Shown: piece after piece, positions 40,113 through 49,423 of the stretch
How the letters are laid out: each line of letters starts with the position of its first letter
Position numbering within the stretch: the first letter of the stretch is position 1
Origin: Nocardioides eburneiflavus
Lineage (GTDB): Bacteria > Actinomycetota > Actinomycetes > Propionibacteriales > Nocardioidaceae
Length of the DNA stretch: 64,000 nucleotides
Direction: 5' to 3'
NCBI RefSeq assembly: GCF_004785795.1
Contig: NZ_SRRO01000001.1
Location: 3,100,001 to 3,164,000, forward strand
Position numbers and translations under genes: made by a program
Notes under the pieces: model-generated
The model's input: only the letters and a program-made list of their open reading frames with translations
Databases searched by the model: none
What the model was told of the DNA's origin: nothing

Positions 40113-40880
40113 TTAGTGCATCCGGATGCCACCGTCGACGTTGAACGCCGCTCCGGTGATGTGCCTGGCCCGGTCGGAGGCGAGGAACGCGATCATCTCC
40201 GCGATGTCGCGGGGAGTCTGGTATTCGCGCTGGGGGATGAGGTTGCGGAAGTGCTCCACGGCCTCGTCCAGCGTCATGCCTTCCCGCTTGGCCCAGTCGT
40301 CGAAGTCGTGCATCCCAGTTTCGAGCAGGCCCGGGTGCACGGAGTTCACCGTGATGCCGCGCGACGCGTACTCCGCCGCCAGAGCATGGGTGATCCCGAT
40401 GACCGCCGCCTTCGACGCGGTGTAGGGAAGAATGAAGGGCGATCCCATCTGACCCACGATCGACGAGAGGTTGATGATCCGACCGCTGCCTTGCTCGATC
40501 ATCCCGGGGAGGAAAGCCCGCGTGGTCACAAAGGTCCCGCGCGCGTTGGTGTCCATCACGCGGTCCCACTCCTCGTCAGAGATGTCGGTCACCGCACACG
40601 TGGGCGAGTTGACCCCGGCGTTGTTGACGAGGATGTCCACCCGACCGAACACCTCCGTTGCGCGCGCAGCCAGAGCGACCCCGGAGTCACTGTCGCGAAC
40701 GTCGTGCTCCACGCCTATGGCCTCGCCCTCGAGCGCATCCGCAAGCTGTGCAGCCTCCGAGCCGCGCAGATCAGCCACCACGACCCTGGCGCCCTGCTCT
40801 GAGAGACAAGCAGAGGTTGCTCGGCCAATGGCGCCGGCGCCACCGGTCACCACCGCCACGCGTCCATCGAGGTCCGGCAT
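40113..40880 (-). CDS. SDR family oxidoreductase
   Basis: A 255-residue classical SDR: AVVTGGAGAIGRATSACL, VVVADLRGSE, ILVNNAGVNSP, INLSSIVGQMGSPFILPYTASKAA with Ser, Tyr and Lys, and ITGAAFNVDGGIRMH at the end. Two adjacent ATGs exist; AAGGGAG lies 6 bases before the second (40880). Its only same-strand neighbour is the DHDPS remnant downstream, so its pathway context has been cut away. Substrate unknown. Confidence 0.88.
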   Translation of the reverse strand: MPDLDGRVAVVTGGAGAIGRATSACLSEQGARVVVADLRGSEAAQLADALEGEAIGVEHDVRDSDSGVALAARATEVFGRVDILVNNAGVNSPTCAVTDISDEEWDRVMDTNARGTFVTTRAFLPGMIEQGSGRIINLSSIVGQMGSPFILPYTASKAAVIGITHALAAEYASRGITVNSVHPGLLETGMHDFDDWAKREGMTLDEAVEHFRNLIPQREYQTPRDIAEMIAFLASDRARHITGAAFNVDGGIRMH

Positions 40881-41385
40881 CATGAGCTCCCTTCGAGGGA
40901 AACGACTGACGATCGCCGCATGCCGAACCCGCGAGTGATCGCCACGTCGAGCGGACAGACTCCGCTCCGTTGCGTTGCCGCGGACCCCATCGAACGTTGC
41001 ACTACGAACCTCCCGGTATCGACTCGAGTTGTGACCTGCCGATGGACAGTAGTCCCGCGTGTTACGTCCTGCTAACAATGGTTGGTGATCTCTGTGTATT
41101 GACCAGGGCAATGCCTCGTCGCAGAGCGCCTCGCCTGAGAGGTCGTTCGCGACGGTCGGGACCGTCAGCCGTCGATCGAACGGCGGTCACGCCGCGGCAA
41201 GCGGGCCACTCTTGGCGATTGATGAGATCGATGCGCCGTCTTGGGAAAGAGTTGTTGTTCGAACTGTGATGAGCGGCACTAGCCTCGCGAGTCGTTGTCC
41301 CGACTCGGGCTCGGGCTCGTGAGGAGACGCGGGAGCCTCTCAAGGGCCCCTCACCAATCTGACCATCATCACGGAGAGTCCAACC
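40881..41385. other. 505-bp gap with two inverted repeats
   Basis: No gene is supported here. Two perfect inverted repeats are visible: GACGGTC-GG-GACCGTC at 41151-41166 and CGAGTCG-N6-CGACTCG at 41288-41307. The gap separates the divergent SDR and VOC genes, so it must hold both promoters; the second repeat lies about 80 bp before the VOC start. Cognate regulators are unknown. Confidence 0.4.
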
Positions 41386-41931
41386 ATGCACGACATGTCG
41401 TTCGTCGGACGATCCTTCGATCAGCTCTGCTTCGTGGTCGAGGATCTTGACGAAGCTGTGGAGACCTGGAGGCGCAACTTCGGCATCACGGCATGGAGCG
41501 TGTGGGAGAACCTGTCCGTCGGCCAGACGGAGAAGACCTATCGGGGCGAGCCCGCCGAGTTCGAGTTCAGCGTGGCCTATGCCTTTGCTGGCGAACTCCT
41601 CATCGAGTTGGCCCGGCACGACAGCGGATCGAGTGTCTACAAGGACTGGTTGGACGAGAAGGGCGTTGGGCCCCATCACATCGGATTCCGGGTCAGGGAC
41701 GCCGCTGAGTACGCCGCCGCGGAGGAGGCGTATGTCGCGCGTGGCATCTCCAAAGCAATGAGCGGCTTCATCGAGGGCAGCGGAGTGGGACTAGGAAGCT
41801 GCCGGTGGGGCTACTTCGACACGCGCGAGACCCTCGGGTGCTACACGGAGATCTACTACCTTGACCCAGAGCTGATGATCAGTATGGAGCGGATGAAGCG
41901 CGGAGAGATTTTCACGTCTCCGCCGCTCTAG
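41386..41931 (+). CDS. VOC-superfamily protein (glyoxalase/epimerase-like)
   Basis: A 181-residue vicinal-oxygen-chelate protein: SFDQLCFVVEDLDEAVETWRR opens the first beta-alpha-beta-beta module; ELLIELARHDSG and GVGPHHIGFRVRDAAEY carry likely metal residues (His, Glu). It ends CYTEIYYLDPELM. The pattern recalls methylmalonyl-CoA epimerase-like VOC proteins rather than extradiol dioxygenases. GGAGAG lies upstream of the ATG. It stands alone between two long gaps, so its role is open. Confidence 0.75.
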   Translation: MHDMSFVGRSFDQLCFVVEDLDEAVETWRRNFGITAWSVWENLSVGQTEKTYRGEPAEFEFSVAYAFAGELLIELARHDSGSSVYKDWLDEKGVGPHHIGFRVRDAAEYAAAEEAYVARGISKAMSGFIEGSGVGLGSCRWGYFDTRETLGCYTEIYYLDPELMISMERMKRGEIFTSPPL

Positions 41932-42337
41932 TGGCGTAGGGCGTTCCTCGCCGGAGCATCGACAGGGCGCCAGCTTCTGTCCGTCGCGTCGCCTCACAGC
42001 AGGCGAGGCGAGGCTCTGGGTGAGGCGTCCTCGTCCTGGCGGGCAAGGCTCTTCCCGCGCTCGGCTGACCGGCCGCGCTCGAACCGGTGCCCGTGACGCT
42101 GTTCGATTCCCGTCATCGGCGCAACGCATCATCGAGAGCGATCTGCGCTGATCGTTATCATCGATCATTGAGGGATGGCACGCGCCGTTATGCCGACTTC
42201 TAGGCGAGCGCGGTTTTTGGATAGACCACCAGAAGTGATGTCTGCGCATGCAAGATAACGGTTTCTCCGATTGTCTGCCGATCCCTACAGTTCGTGACGA
42301 GGGCCACACTGGCCGCCGATCAGGAGGGCACACAGTC
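41932..42337. other. 406-bp gap upstream of the ribose-type ABC operon
   Basis: No gene is supported. A GCCTCAC...GTGAGGC inverted repeat with a 22-base loop near 41990-42026 could end the VOC transcript. Around 42170-42240 AT-richer sequence (ATCGTTATCATCGATCATTGAG, split here only as a description of composition) and GTTTTTGGATAGAC look promoter-like. A short TGTTCGATTCCCG near 42100 resembles a tRNA T-arm but does not fold into one. Confidence 0.35.
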
Positions 42338-43525
42338 ATGCGAAACACCTCAATTCGACGTCGAGCCGTCGCGCCGTTGGTCGGGATTGCCCTGGCCTGC
42401 GGACTCAGTGCCTGCGGGTCGGACTCCTCATCGGACGGTGGCGATGCGGGCTCGGGCAGCGACGCGAGCACGAACGTCGGTGCGACCGGCGCCGACATCG
42501 ACGCCGACATCGACGCCGAGCTCGCGGCCGACTTCAAGGGCACCTTCACCGCGCCGCCCACCTCCGCTCCCACTCCCGCGGCCGACGCGAACGTCTGGGT
42601 GGTGCCGTGCGGCAAGGTCGTCGCCGGGTGTCAGGCTCCTGCGGAGGGCGCTGTCGAGGCCGGCGAGGCCCTCGGGTGGACGATGACCATCGCCGACGGT
42701 GCCTTGGGGGTCGGCGACGGCTACAGCGTGGCCATCCGCCAGGCCGTCGCGGCGAAGGCCGACGCGATCATTGTGACCGGTATCGACTGCGACTACGCCA
42801 AGGGCGGGCTGCAGGCCGCCAAGGATGCCGGCATCCCGACGATCCTCTTCGGAGGCTTCGATTGCGATGACACGCCTCTGTTCACCACCGAGGTGAAGCT
42901 GAGCGAGGAGTACCCCAGCTTCGGAGACTTCCTGAAGGCATGGGGCGCGGCGAAGGCGCGCTGGCTCATCAACGCGACCGACGGCAAGGCAAAGGTGATC
43001 AACACCGTCGTCACCGACTCGAGGACCGCCCGATACCCCAGCGAAGGCTTCGCCGACGAGCTGGCGAAGAGCTGCCCCGACTGCGGCATCGTCGACAACC
43101 TCGAGTTCCAGGTCGCGGACGTGGCCGGGCCACTGGCGCAGAAGTTCTCGGCCATTCTGCTCTCCAACCCGGACGCGAACGCGATCCAGCCGACCTTCGA
43201 CTCGTTCATCCTCGCGGGGTCGATGCCGCAGGCCATCGCGTCCACGGGACGCAAGATGACGATCATCGGCGGCGAAGGTCTGGCTCCGGGCATTTCCCTG
43301 ATCCACGCCGAGCAGGTCGGCGCGGCGATCGGGTGGGACAACGGCTGGGCCGGATGGGGCGCCATCGACACCACCATCCGCGTGCTGGCCGGCGAGGACA
43401 CCGTGCCCCAGGGTTGGGGTTGGCAGACGGTCGACGCCGACCACGACCTCCCCGCGGATGGGGAGGGGTACACGACCGGCTTCGACTTCCGGAGCGCCTA
43501 CAAGGCCGCATGGGGCATTTCCTAG
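42338..43525 (+). CDS. Sugar-type ABC transporter substrate-binding lipoprotein
   Basis: A 395-residue secreted lipoprotein. It has a basic start (MRNTSIRRRAV), a hydrophobic stretch and a lipobox LSAC near residue 26, followed by a Ser/Gly/Asp-rich linker. The mature part is a periplasmic-binding-protein-like fold of the RbsB type (VWVVPCGKVVAGCQAPAEGA, AIIVTGIDCDYAKGGLQAAK, AIQPTFDSFI). An AGGAGGG site lies about 9 bases before the ATG at 42338. Unusual Cys content may mean a disulfide. It delivers an unknown small molecule to the permease downstream. Confidence 0.88.
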   Translation: MRNTSIRRRAVAPLVGIALACGLSACGSDSSSDGGDAGSGSDASTNVGATGADIDADIDAELAADFKGTFTAPPTSAPTPAADANVWVVPCGKVVAGCQAPAEGAVEAGEALGWTMTIADGALGVGDGYSVAIRQAVAAKADAIIVTGIDCDYAKGGLQAAKDAGIPTILFGGFDCDDTPLFTTEVKLSEEYPSFGDFLKAWGAAKARWLINATDGKAKVINTVVTDSRTARYPSEGFADELAKSCPDCGIVDNLEFQVADVAGPLAQKFSAILLSNPDANAIQPTFDSFILAGSMPQAIASTGRKMTIIGGEGLAPGISLIHAEQVGAAIGWDNGWAGWGAIDTTIRVLAGEDTVPQGWGWQTVDADHDLPADGEGYTTGFDFRSAYKAAWGIS

Positions 43526-45057
43526 TGGACTCGAGCCCCGCTCTGCTGGTTCAAAAGCTCAGCAAGCACTACGGCGCGACGCAGGCCTTGCGCGACGTCG
43601 ACCTGACGACGCAACGAGGCAGCATCCACGCTCTCGTCGGAGCCAACGGGTCTGGCAAGTCCACGTTCGTCAAGATCCTGGCGGGGATCGAGCGGGGGGA
43701 CCACGGCGGCACGATCGCCGTGGGCCCCCAGGTCGTCCCGGCCTCAGGCATGAGCCCGGACCTGGCCCATGACCTGGGGCTCCGCTTCGTCCACCAAGAC
43801 GTCGGTCTGTTCGACGGGTTGACGGTGTCGGAGAACATCGCTCTCGGGCACGGCTTCGGCACCCAGAGGCTCGGGCGGATCCATTGGCGCCGTCTCGAGT
43901 TGGAGGCGGCGGCCCTCATCGACCGCTACCAGATCCACGCCACACCACGCTCCACGGTGGGTTCGCTCAACGCGGCGAGCCGGACGATGCTGGCGATCGC
44001 CCGAGCCCTGGGCGACGATCCTGACGAGGGGGAGCGCATCCTCATCCTCGACGAACCGACGGCGTCGCTGCCAGAGCGGGAAGCCGATCTGCTGGCTCAG
44101 ATGCTCAAGCGGTTCGCCGCAGGTGGCCAGACGATCCTGTTCATCAGCCACCACCTCCGCGAGATCCTGCAGCTCGCGGACAACGTCACCGTCCTCCGGG
44201 ATGGTCGTGTCGCAGCGGATGTGCCGGCCGCGGACCTGACCGAGGACGAGCTCGTGACGCACATCTGCGGCCGGCGCATCGTACAAGCGGCCGTGGCGGC
44301 CCGGAAGGCCGACGGCGGAGAGCAGACTCTGGCCGTCGACGGGTTGGTGAGCGGGCGGCTCAACGGAGTCTCCTTCAGCGCGGACAGGGGAGAGATCGTC
44401 GGGATCGCGGGGCTGCAAGGTTCGGGACGCTCGACCCTGCTGCGTACCTTGTTTGGCCACCTCCCAGCGTCGCAGGGATCCGTGCGGTTGCGAGGCGAGG
44501 CTCGAAGGCTGGCGGAGCCGGCAGACGCGATTCGGGGCGGCATCGCCTACCTGTCGGAGGATCGTCAAGGCGAGGCCGTCTTCGGTGGCCTCAGCATCAG
44601 GGAGAACGTGGTCGCGGCGTCGTTGCGCGAGTTCTGGCGCGGCTTGCGGATGGCCCACGGCGCGGAGTCGTGGGAGACACAGAGGCAGATCGAACGGTTT
44701 GGCGTGGTCACCTTCGGGCCGGAACAGACACTGGACGCACTCTCGGGTGGCAACCAGCAGAAGGTCGTGCTTTCCCGGTGGTTGCGGCGCAAGCCGTGGC
44801 TGCTGCTGCTCGATGAACCCACGCAAGGCGTGGATGTGGGGGCGCGGGCCGACATTCACGCTGCACTGCGTCGTGAGGCCGAGAACGGCACCACGGTGCT
44901 CCTGGTCTCCTCGGACTTCGAGGAGCTCTCCCTTGTCTGCGATCGCGTGCTGGTGCTGCGCGACGGAGTCGTGGCGGCCGAGTTCCACGCCCCGGACATC
45001 CACCCCGACAGTCTGGTCCAAGAGTCCTACTTGGAACGTCAGGAAGAAGCGTCATGA
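43525..45057 (+). CDS. Ribose/galactose-type ABC transporter ATPase, double domain
   Basis: A 510-residue protein with two nucleotide-binding domains, as in RbsA/MglA. The first has Walker A GANGSGKST (about 34-42) and LILDEPTASLPERE. The second has a degenerate-type P-loop GLQGSGRST with Arg in place of the Lys, signature LSGGNQQKVVLSRWL and LLLDEPTQGVDVGA. This asymmetry is normal for the family. A GTG at 43525 overlaps the lipoprotein stop (TAGTG); an ATG at 43510 in the same frame is an alternative. It overlaps the permease gene by 4 bp. Confidence 0.9.
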   Translation: MDSSPALLVQKLSKHYGATQALRDVDLTTQRGSIHALVGANGSGKSTFVKILAGIERGDHGGTIAVGPQVVPASGMSPDLAHDLGLRFVHQDVGLFDGLTVSENIALGHGFGTQRLGRIHWRRLELEAAALIDRYQIHATPRSTVGSLNAASRTMLAIARALGDDPDEGERILILDEPTASLPEREADLLAQMLKRFAAGGQTILFISHHLREILQLADNVTVLRDGRVAADVPAADLTEDELVTHICGRRIVQAAVAARKADGGEQTLAVDGLVSGRLNGVSFSADRGEIVGIAGLQGSGRSTLLRTLFGHLPASQGSVRLRGEARRLAEPADAIRGGIAYLSEDRQGEAVFGGLSIRENVVAASLREFWRGLRMAHGAESWETQRQIERFGVVTFGPEQTLDALSGGNQQKVVLSRWLRRKPWLLLLDEPTQGVDVGARADIHAALRREAENGTTVLLVSSDFEELSLVCDRVLVLRDGVVAAEFHAPDIHPDSLVQESYLERQEEAS

Positions 45058-46076
45058 CCGTCACGGCCTCGGAGACCAACACGAACCGTCCACAGAGCAA
45101 GAGCCATGGGTTCCTCGTCGGCCTCGGGCAGCGGTACGGACTGCTCGTCATCCTCGCCGCGGTGGTGCTCTTCTTCAGCACCTACAGCAAGACGAGTGAG
45201 GCGTTCCCCAGCCAGGCCAACCTGATCACCCTGATCGGGAACTCCACCGTCGTCTCCGTGATCGCGCTCGCCATCGTCGTGCCGCTCACCGCGGGCGTCA
45301 TCGACCTGTCGGCGGCGGCCACGACCGGCGCGTCGTCGATCGCCACCGCGTCCGTGATGTCGCGGTTCGACGGTCCGCTGTGGTTGGCCGTCCTGGCGGG
45401 GCTCGTGATCGGCGCCGCCGTCGGCGCCACCAACGGTCTGCTCATCACCCGGCTCGGATTGGACCCGATCATCGAGACGTTGGGCATGTCCATCCTGCTC
45501 GGCGGCGTGGCGATCTGGTACACCGGTGGGCTGACCATCACCGGGAACATCTCGACCACCCTGACGCAGTTCGGATCGCTGAACTGGTGGGGCCTGCCAC
45601 GGCTCCTCGTGGTCCTGGTCCCGGTCGTCCTCGCCACCTGGTACCTCCTGGAGCACACGCCGTACGGGCGCCAGCTCAGCGCGATCGGCAGCAACCCGAA
45701 GTCAGCTCGCCTGGTCGGCATCCGGGTCGAGCGCATGATCCTGTCGAGCATGACCATCGGGGGCCTTCTCGCGGGGATCGCAGGGGTCCTGCTCTGTGCG
45801 CGGGCGGGGTCGGCCGACACCAACGCGGGTCCGAGCTTCCTCTTCCCTGCGCTCGCCGCCGTGTTCCTCGGTGCGACCACCATCAAGCCGGGACTGCCCA
45901 ATCCCCTCGGCGCCATCGTGGGCGTCTTCTTCGTGGCGATCGCCGTCAGCGGACTCAGCATCGCCGGAGCCGCAGCCTGGGCGCCAGGAGTCTTCAATGG
46001 TGGCTCGTTGCTGTTCGCGGTCTGGATGACGACGACGTTCGCGCGACGCGGAGGGCGGGCCAGACGGGGGGCATAG
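45054..46076 (+). CDS. Ribose-type ABC transporter permease (RbsC-like)
   Basis: A 340-residue membrane protein with about eight to ten hydrophobic segments. Family marks: VPLTAGVIDLSAAATTG, GATNGLLITRLGLDPIIETLG, TPYGRQLSAIGSNPKSARLVGI and FLFPALAAVFLGATTIKPG, all as in RbsC/BPD_transp_2 permeases. Last gene of the three-gene importer. No sugar kinase or isomerase is nearby, while an ornithine cyclodeaminase, an aldehyde dehydrogenase and a DHDPS-like lyase are, so the cargo need not be a sugar. Confidence 0.9.
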   Translation: MTVTASETNTNRPQSKSHGFLVGLGQRYGLLVILAAVVLFFSTYSKTSEAFPSQANLITLIGNSTVVSVIALAIVVPLTAGVIDLSAAATTGASSIATASVMSRFDGPLWLAVLAGLVIGAAVGATNGLLITRLGLDPIIETLGMSILLGGVAIWYTGGLTITGNISTTLTQFGSLNWWGLPRLLVVLVPVVLATWYLLEHTPYGRQLSAIGSNPKSARLVGIRVERMILSSMTIGGLLAGIAGVLLCARAGSADTNAGPSFLFPALAAVFLGATTIKPGLPNPLGAIVGVFFVAIAVSGLSIAGAAAWAPGVFNGGSLLFAVWMTTTFARRGGRARRGA

Positions 46077-46226
46077 ACGAGGCTCTTGGCAGCGACGAGA
46101 GCCAGGCCGCCAGCGCGGCGCTCGCGGCGGACGAGGCGACGTTCGTCGGCAGGTCCTCGGTGGTCTCGTTCCTCAGTGCGGAGAACCGGTTGCTCGAACA
46201 GGCTGAACCGTTTCGCAGTCGTTCCG

Positions 46227-47183
46227 TCAGACGATGTCGACAACCGAGCCCACCAGTCGTGCGGCATGGGATCGCAATGCCTCGCGCAACCAGACATGGC
46301 CGGGATCGTTGTCGAGTCGACGAAGCCAGACCATGGTCTCGCTGATCGGCTGGAGCTGCATCGGTGGTTCGACCAGTCGGATGCCGGCCGCCGCCGCGAT
46401 GCGTAAGGCGGGTATGCGAGGGATGAGAGTGATCAGGTTGGTGTGGCGGAGCATGAACGGGGCCACGGCGAAGCCAGCGCGCACCTCCACGCGCCGCGGG
46501 ATGCCCAGCACGTTGAGGTTGGAGTCCCCGGAGGAGGGGCTGCCGTCGGTGCCCTCGGCGGCGAGGTACGGCATCCTGCTGAATTCCTCGACTGAGATAG
46601 CGCCTGTCACGTGGTCGTTGTCCTTGTCCGCCGCCAAGAGGTAGCGATCGCGGTAGAGCACCTCCCAGCGCACCTCGTCGGACCAGATCTCCGGTCGGGA
46701 GGCCATCAGCTCCCGTGGTAGGACCACGAGGTCGGCCTGACTCCGGAAGAGGGTGGGGGCGAAATCCTCGTCGAGGGGCTGGATCTCGACTCGGATGTTG
46801 GGTCTGACCGGCGTGATGTCGACGAGCAGGGGGTGCAGGAGTCCGACGGCGGCGTGACCGGTCGCCATGATCACGAACGTGCGTTGATCCGTATCGGGGT
46901 CGAAAGACCGGGATCCCGTGAGCGCCGCCTGTATCTGGATGAGCGTCGCGCGCACGGGATCGATCAGTGTCTCGGCGACCGGCGTAGCCACCATCGAACG
47001 GCCGCTGCGCAGCAGGATCGGATCGTCGAAGAGCCTCCTGATCCGAGCCAGGGTTGAGCTCATGGCCGACTGACTGATCCCAAGCCGCTGAGCCGCGCCG
47101 GTCACGCTCCGCTCATCCATCAGCGCCTCAAATGCGACCAGGAGATTGAGATCGACGCGGTTCAGGTCCACGGCTGCCATCAT
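46227..47183 (-). CDS. LysR family transcriptional regulator (A)
   Basis: A 318-residue LysR protein: HTH RVDLNLLVAFEALMDERSVT, GAAQRLGISQSAMSSTLARI, then RLFDDPILLRSG, and a substrate-binding effector domain from about residue 90. The style (NLLVAFEALM, ATP) resembles NodD/LinR/NagR-type regulators of aromatic pathways. Two ATGs lie side by side; the first (47183) is 7 bases after GGGAG. Divergent from a second LysR with only 85 bp between, so the two likely share control. It is convergent with the ABC operon. Confidence 0.88.
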   Translation of the reverse strand: MMAAVDLNRVDLNLLVAFEALMDERSVTGAAQRLGISQSAMSSTLARIRRLFDDPILLRSGRSMVATPVAETLIDPVRATLIQIQAALTGSRSFDPDTDQRTFVIMATGHAAVGLLHPLLVDITPVRPNIRVEIQPLDEDFAPTLFRSQADLVVLPRELMASRPEIWSDEVRWEVLYRDRYLLAADKDNDHVTGAISVEEFSRMPYLAAEGTDGSPSSGDSNLNVLGIPRRVEVRAGFAVAPFMLRHTNLITLIPRIPALRIAAAAGIRLVEPPMQLQPISETMVWLRRLDNDPGHVWLREALRSHAARLVGSVVDIV

Positions 47184-47268
47184 AGGACCGCTCCCGGGTC
47201 CCCCTCCTCTGAGGCGACGCGGCATCGAAGGCCGGCCCCGCGCGTCCCGGTCTGTCTACGATGGCCTC

Positions 47269-48195
47269 ATGGACCTCGCGGACGTCGACATCAACCTGTT
47301 GGTTGCATTCGATGCATTGATGTCCGAGGGCGGCGTCACGGCTGCCGCGAACCGGATGCACGTCGGCCAGTCGGCCATGAGCGCCACGCTCTTGCGGCTC
47401 CGTCGCCTACTCGACGACCCGGTCCTGGTGCGGACCGGGCGGACGATGGCGCCGACGCCACTTGCCCTCTCGCTGACGAGTCCGATCCGTGAAGCCCTCA
47501 ACCAGATCGACCAGCTCCTGACCGAGCGGCCCGCCTTCGACCCCGCGCGGGATCACCGGACGTTCTCCATCAGAGCCAGCGAGTACGCCACAGTGGCGGT
47601 TCTGCACCCACTGAGCGTCAAGCTCCGCAACATTGCTCCGAACGTCAGTCTCCGGATCTCCCCGGTCATGCCGAGGTTCATCGAGGACCTGACCCACAAC
47701 GACTTCGACCTCGTCATCGTCCCGCCGCAGTTCGTCGGCGCCGGCAGCCCCGTCCACTCCCAAGTCCTGTACGAAGACCCTTACGTCGTTGCCGTCGACA
47801 AGTCGCACCCCGACGTGACGGACAGCATCGACCTGGCACTGTTCACATCGCTCCCGTATCTCGCACAAAAGAGCTCGGGGAACCGGGCGTTGGTGGAGGT
47901 ACAGCTGGACCGGCTCGGCATCGAACGTCGAACCGAGGTCACGACGGACTTCGGTCTGGCGCCGTTCCTCCTCCGAGACACCCTGCTGGTGACCCTGATC
48001 CCGGTGAGCTTCGCGTCGTTCCTCGCCGAGGGGGTCGGCCTCAAGCTGCTCGAGCCGCCGATGCGACTGGATCCAGTGACGGAGTCGATGTTCTGGACCT
48101 CCCACCGAGACGACGAGCCGGCTCACCGCTGGCTCAGGACTCAGCTCCTCGAGATGGCGGGCCCCTTGCGATCTGAGACCACCCCCGGCGACTAG
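47269..48195 (+). CDS. LysR family transcriptional regulator (B)
   Basis: A 308-residue LysR protein: HTH DVDINLLVAFDALMSEGGVT, AAANRMHVGQSAMSATLLRL, RRLLDDPVLVRTG; effector domain about 90-300 with APFLLRDTLLVTLIPVSF and LKLLEPPMRLDPV. It is clearly a paralogue of regulator A and of the one at 54317. A decayed copy of this gene lies at 52003-52210. The in-frame ATG at 47269 gives the family start. It probably controls the cyclodeaminase-aldehyde dehydrogenase-lyase operon that follows. Confidence 0.88.
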   Translation: MDLADVDINLLVAFDALMSEGGVTAAANRMHVGQSAMSATLLRLRRLLDDPVLVRTGRTMAPTPLALSLTSPIREALNQIDQLLTERPAFDPARDHRTFSIRASEYATVAVLHPLSVKLRNIAPNVSLRISPVMPRFIEDLTHNDFDLVIVPPQFVGAGSPVHSQVLYEDPYVVAVDKSHPDVTDSIDLALFTSLPYLAQKSSGNRALVEVQLDRLGIERRTEVTTDFGLAPFLLRDTLLVTLIPVSFASFLAEGVGLKLLEPPMRLDPVTESMFWTSHRDDEPAHRWLRTQLLEMAGPLRSETTPGD

Positions 48196-48434
48196 ACCTC
48201 GCCGGCCGTCACGGTCGAGTCGCAACGGTGTCAGCAAGGGGCCGATTCAACGCCGCAAGCATCGATGGGATCGCTCTTCCTTTATAGATTCTGAACGTTT
48301 CCCTTGATGTGATCTCGGCCATACAGTGTCGTTCGCAGGCCAGAGGGCCGAGCACAGCGCTGAAGCCTGAGTGGCTGAGGCGAGGCTCGGTGCCGGGGCC
48401 CCTTGGTTCACCGCGCACAGGAGGTCTCCACTAC

Positions 48435-49415
48435 ATGACCCTGCTTCTCGACGACGCGGTGGTTCGCCAGGTGTTCTCATGGAGCGGAGCGACGAGCGCG
48501 TTGCGAGAGGCCTACGCGGCCGAATCTGAGTCGGCGCGCTTCCCGCCCAGGAGCATGGCTCGAGGCGAACAGGCCTGGCTGCGGACGCTGAGCGGCGCGC
48601 CGGGGGACAGCGGGCTGATGGGTCTCAAGACGATCGCCGTCGCGCTGAGCTCCAGGCGCGTGAGCTACCTGATCTCCCTCTTCGACCAGTCGTCGGCCGA
48701 GCTCGTGGCGCTCCTCGACGGGCACTCGATCACCGGCTACCGCACCGCCGCCACCTCGGCGCTGGCGGCAGACATGCTGGCCAAGCTCGGCGCCCTGTCG
48801 GTCGCCGTGATCGGTTCTGGCTTCGAGGCGCAGAACCACCTGCGCGCCATCGCTGCCGTGCGAACCGTCGACGCGGTCCGTGTCTTCAGTCCGCGCCCGC
48901 AGAGCCGGGCACGCTTCATCAGCGAGCTGTCGGACCTCGGTCTTGCGATCTCTGCGGAGGACAGTGCGGAAGCAGCGGTGCGGGAGGCGACCCTCGTGAT
49001 CTGCGCGGCACGCTCCCGCGACGAGTCCCCGACCCTGCTCGGAGAGTGGCTGGCCCCCGGATCGTCGGTGGTCTCGATCGGGTCCACCCTCCCCGAACAG
49101 CGTGAGGTGGACCCCGAGACGATGCGGCGCGCCGATCTCATCGTGGCCGATGAGCTGCGAGAGGTCCTGGACGAGACCGGTGACGCTCTCGCCGCCCGTC
49201 GCGACGGCATCGACCTCGACAGCAAGACCGTGTCCCTGTCCGACCTGGTGTCCGGCCGGGCGCCGGGACGTCAGGACGACCAGCAGGTCCTGCTCTACAA
49301 GTCGGTCGGTGGCGCGATCCAGGACCTGGCCGTCGCCGCCATGTGCGTGGCCCGCGCCCGAGAGGCCGGACTGGGCGCCACCCTGCCGGTAAAGATCACA
49401 CCCGTGGCGAAGTAG
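48435..49415 (+). CDS. Ornithine cyclodeaminase/mu-crystallin family protein
   Basis: A 326-residue protein: TLLLDDAVVRQVFSW start, MGLKTIAVALSS with the substrate-binding Lys, LVALLDGHSITGYRTAATSALAADMLA, then a Rossmann domain VAVIGSGFEAQNHLRAIAAV (about 133-152). Family members include ornithine cyclodeaminase, alanine dehydrogenase and ketimine reductases, so an NAD(P)-linked imine or amino-acid step is expected. ACAGGAGG precedes the ATG at 48435. It is first in a three-gene operon with an aldehyde dehydrogenase and a DHDPS-family enzyme. Confidence 0.85.
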   Translation: MTLLLDDAVVRQVFSWSGATSALREAYAAESESARFPPRSMARGEQAWLRTLSGAPGDSGLMGLKTIAVALSSRRVSYLISLFDQSSAELVALLDGHSITGYRTAATSALAADMLAKLGALSVAVIGSGFEAQNHLRAIAAVRTVDAVRVFSPRPQSRARFISELSDLGLAISAEDSAEAAVREATLVICAARSRDESPTLLGEWLAPGSSVVSIGSTLPEQREVDPETMRRADLIVADELREVLDETGDALAARRDGIDLDSKTVSLSDLVSGRAPGRQDDQQVLLYKSVGGAIQDLAVAAMCVARAREAGLGATLPVKITPVAK

Positions 49416-49423
49416 GCGAGAAC

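Noticed and set aside
42060..42125. tRNA-like T-arm (TGTTCGATTCCCG followed by GGCGCA)
   Set aside because: The bases around the loop do not pair as a T-stem, and no D-arm, anticodon arm or acceptor stem could be found upstream; a chance match or at most an old attachment-site fragment.
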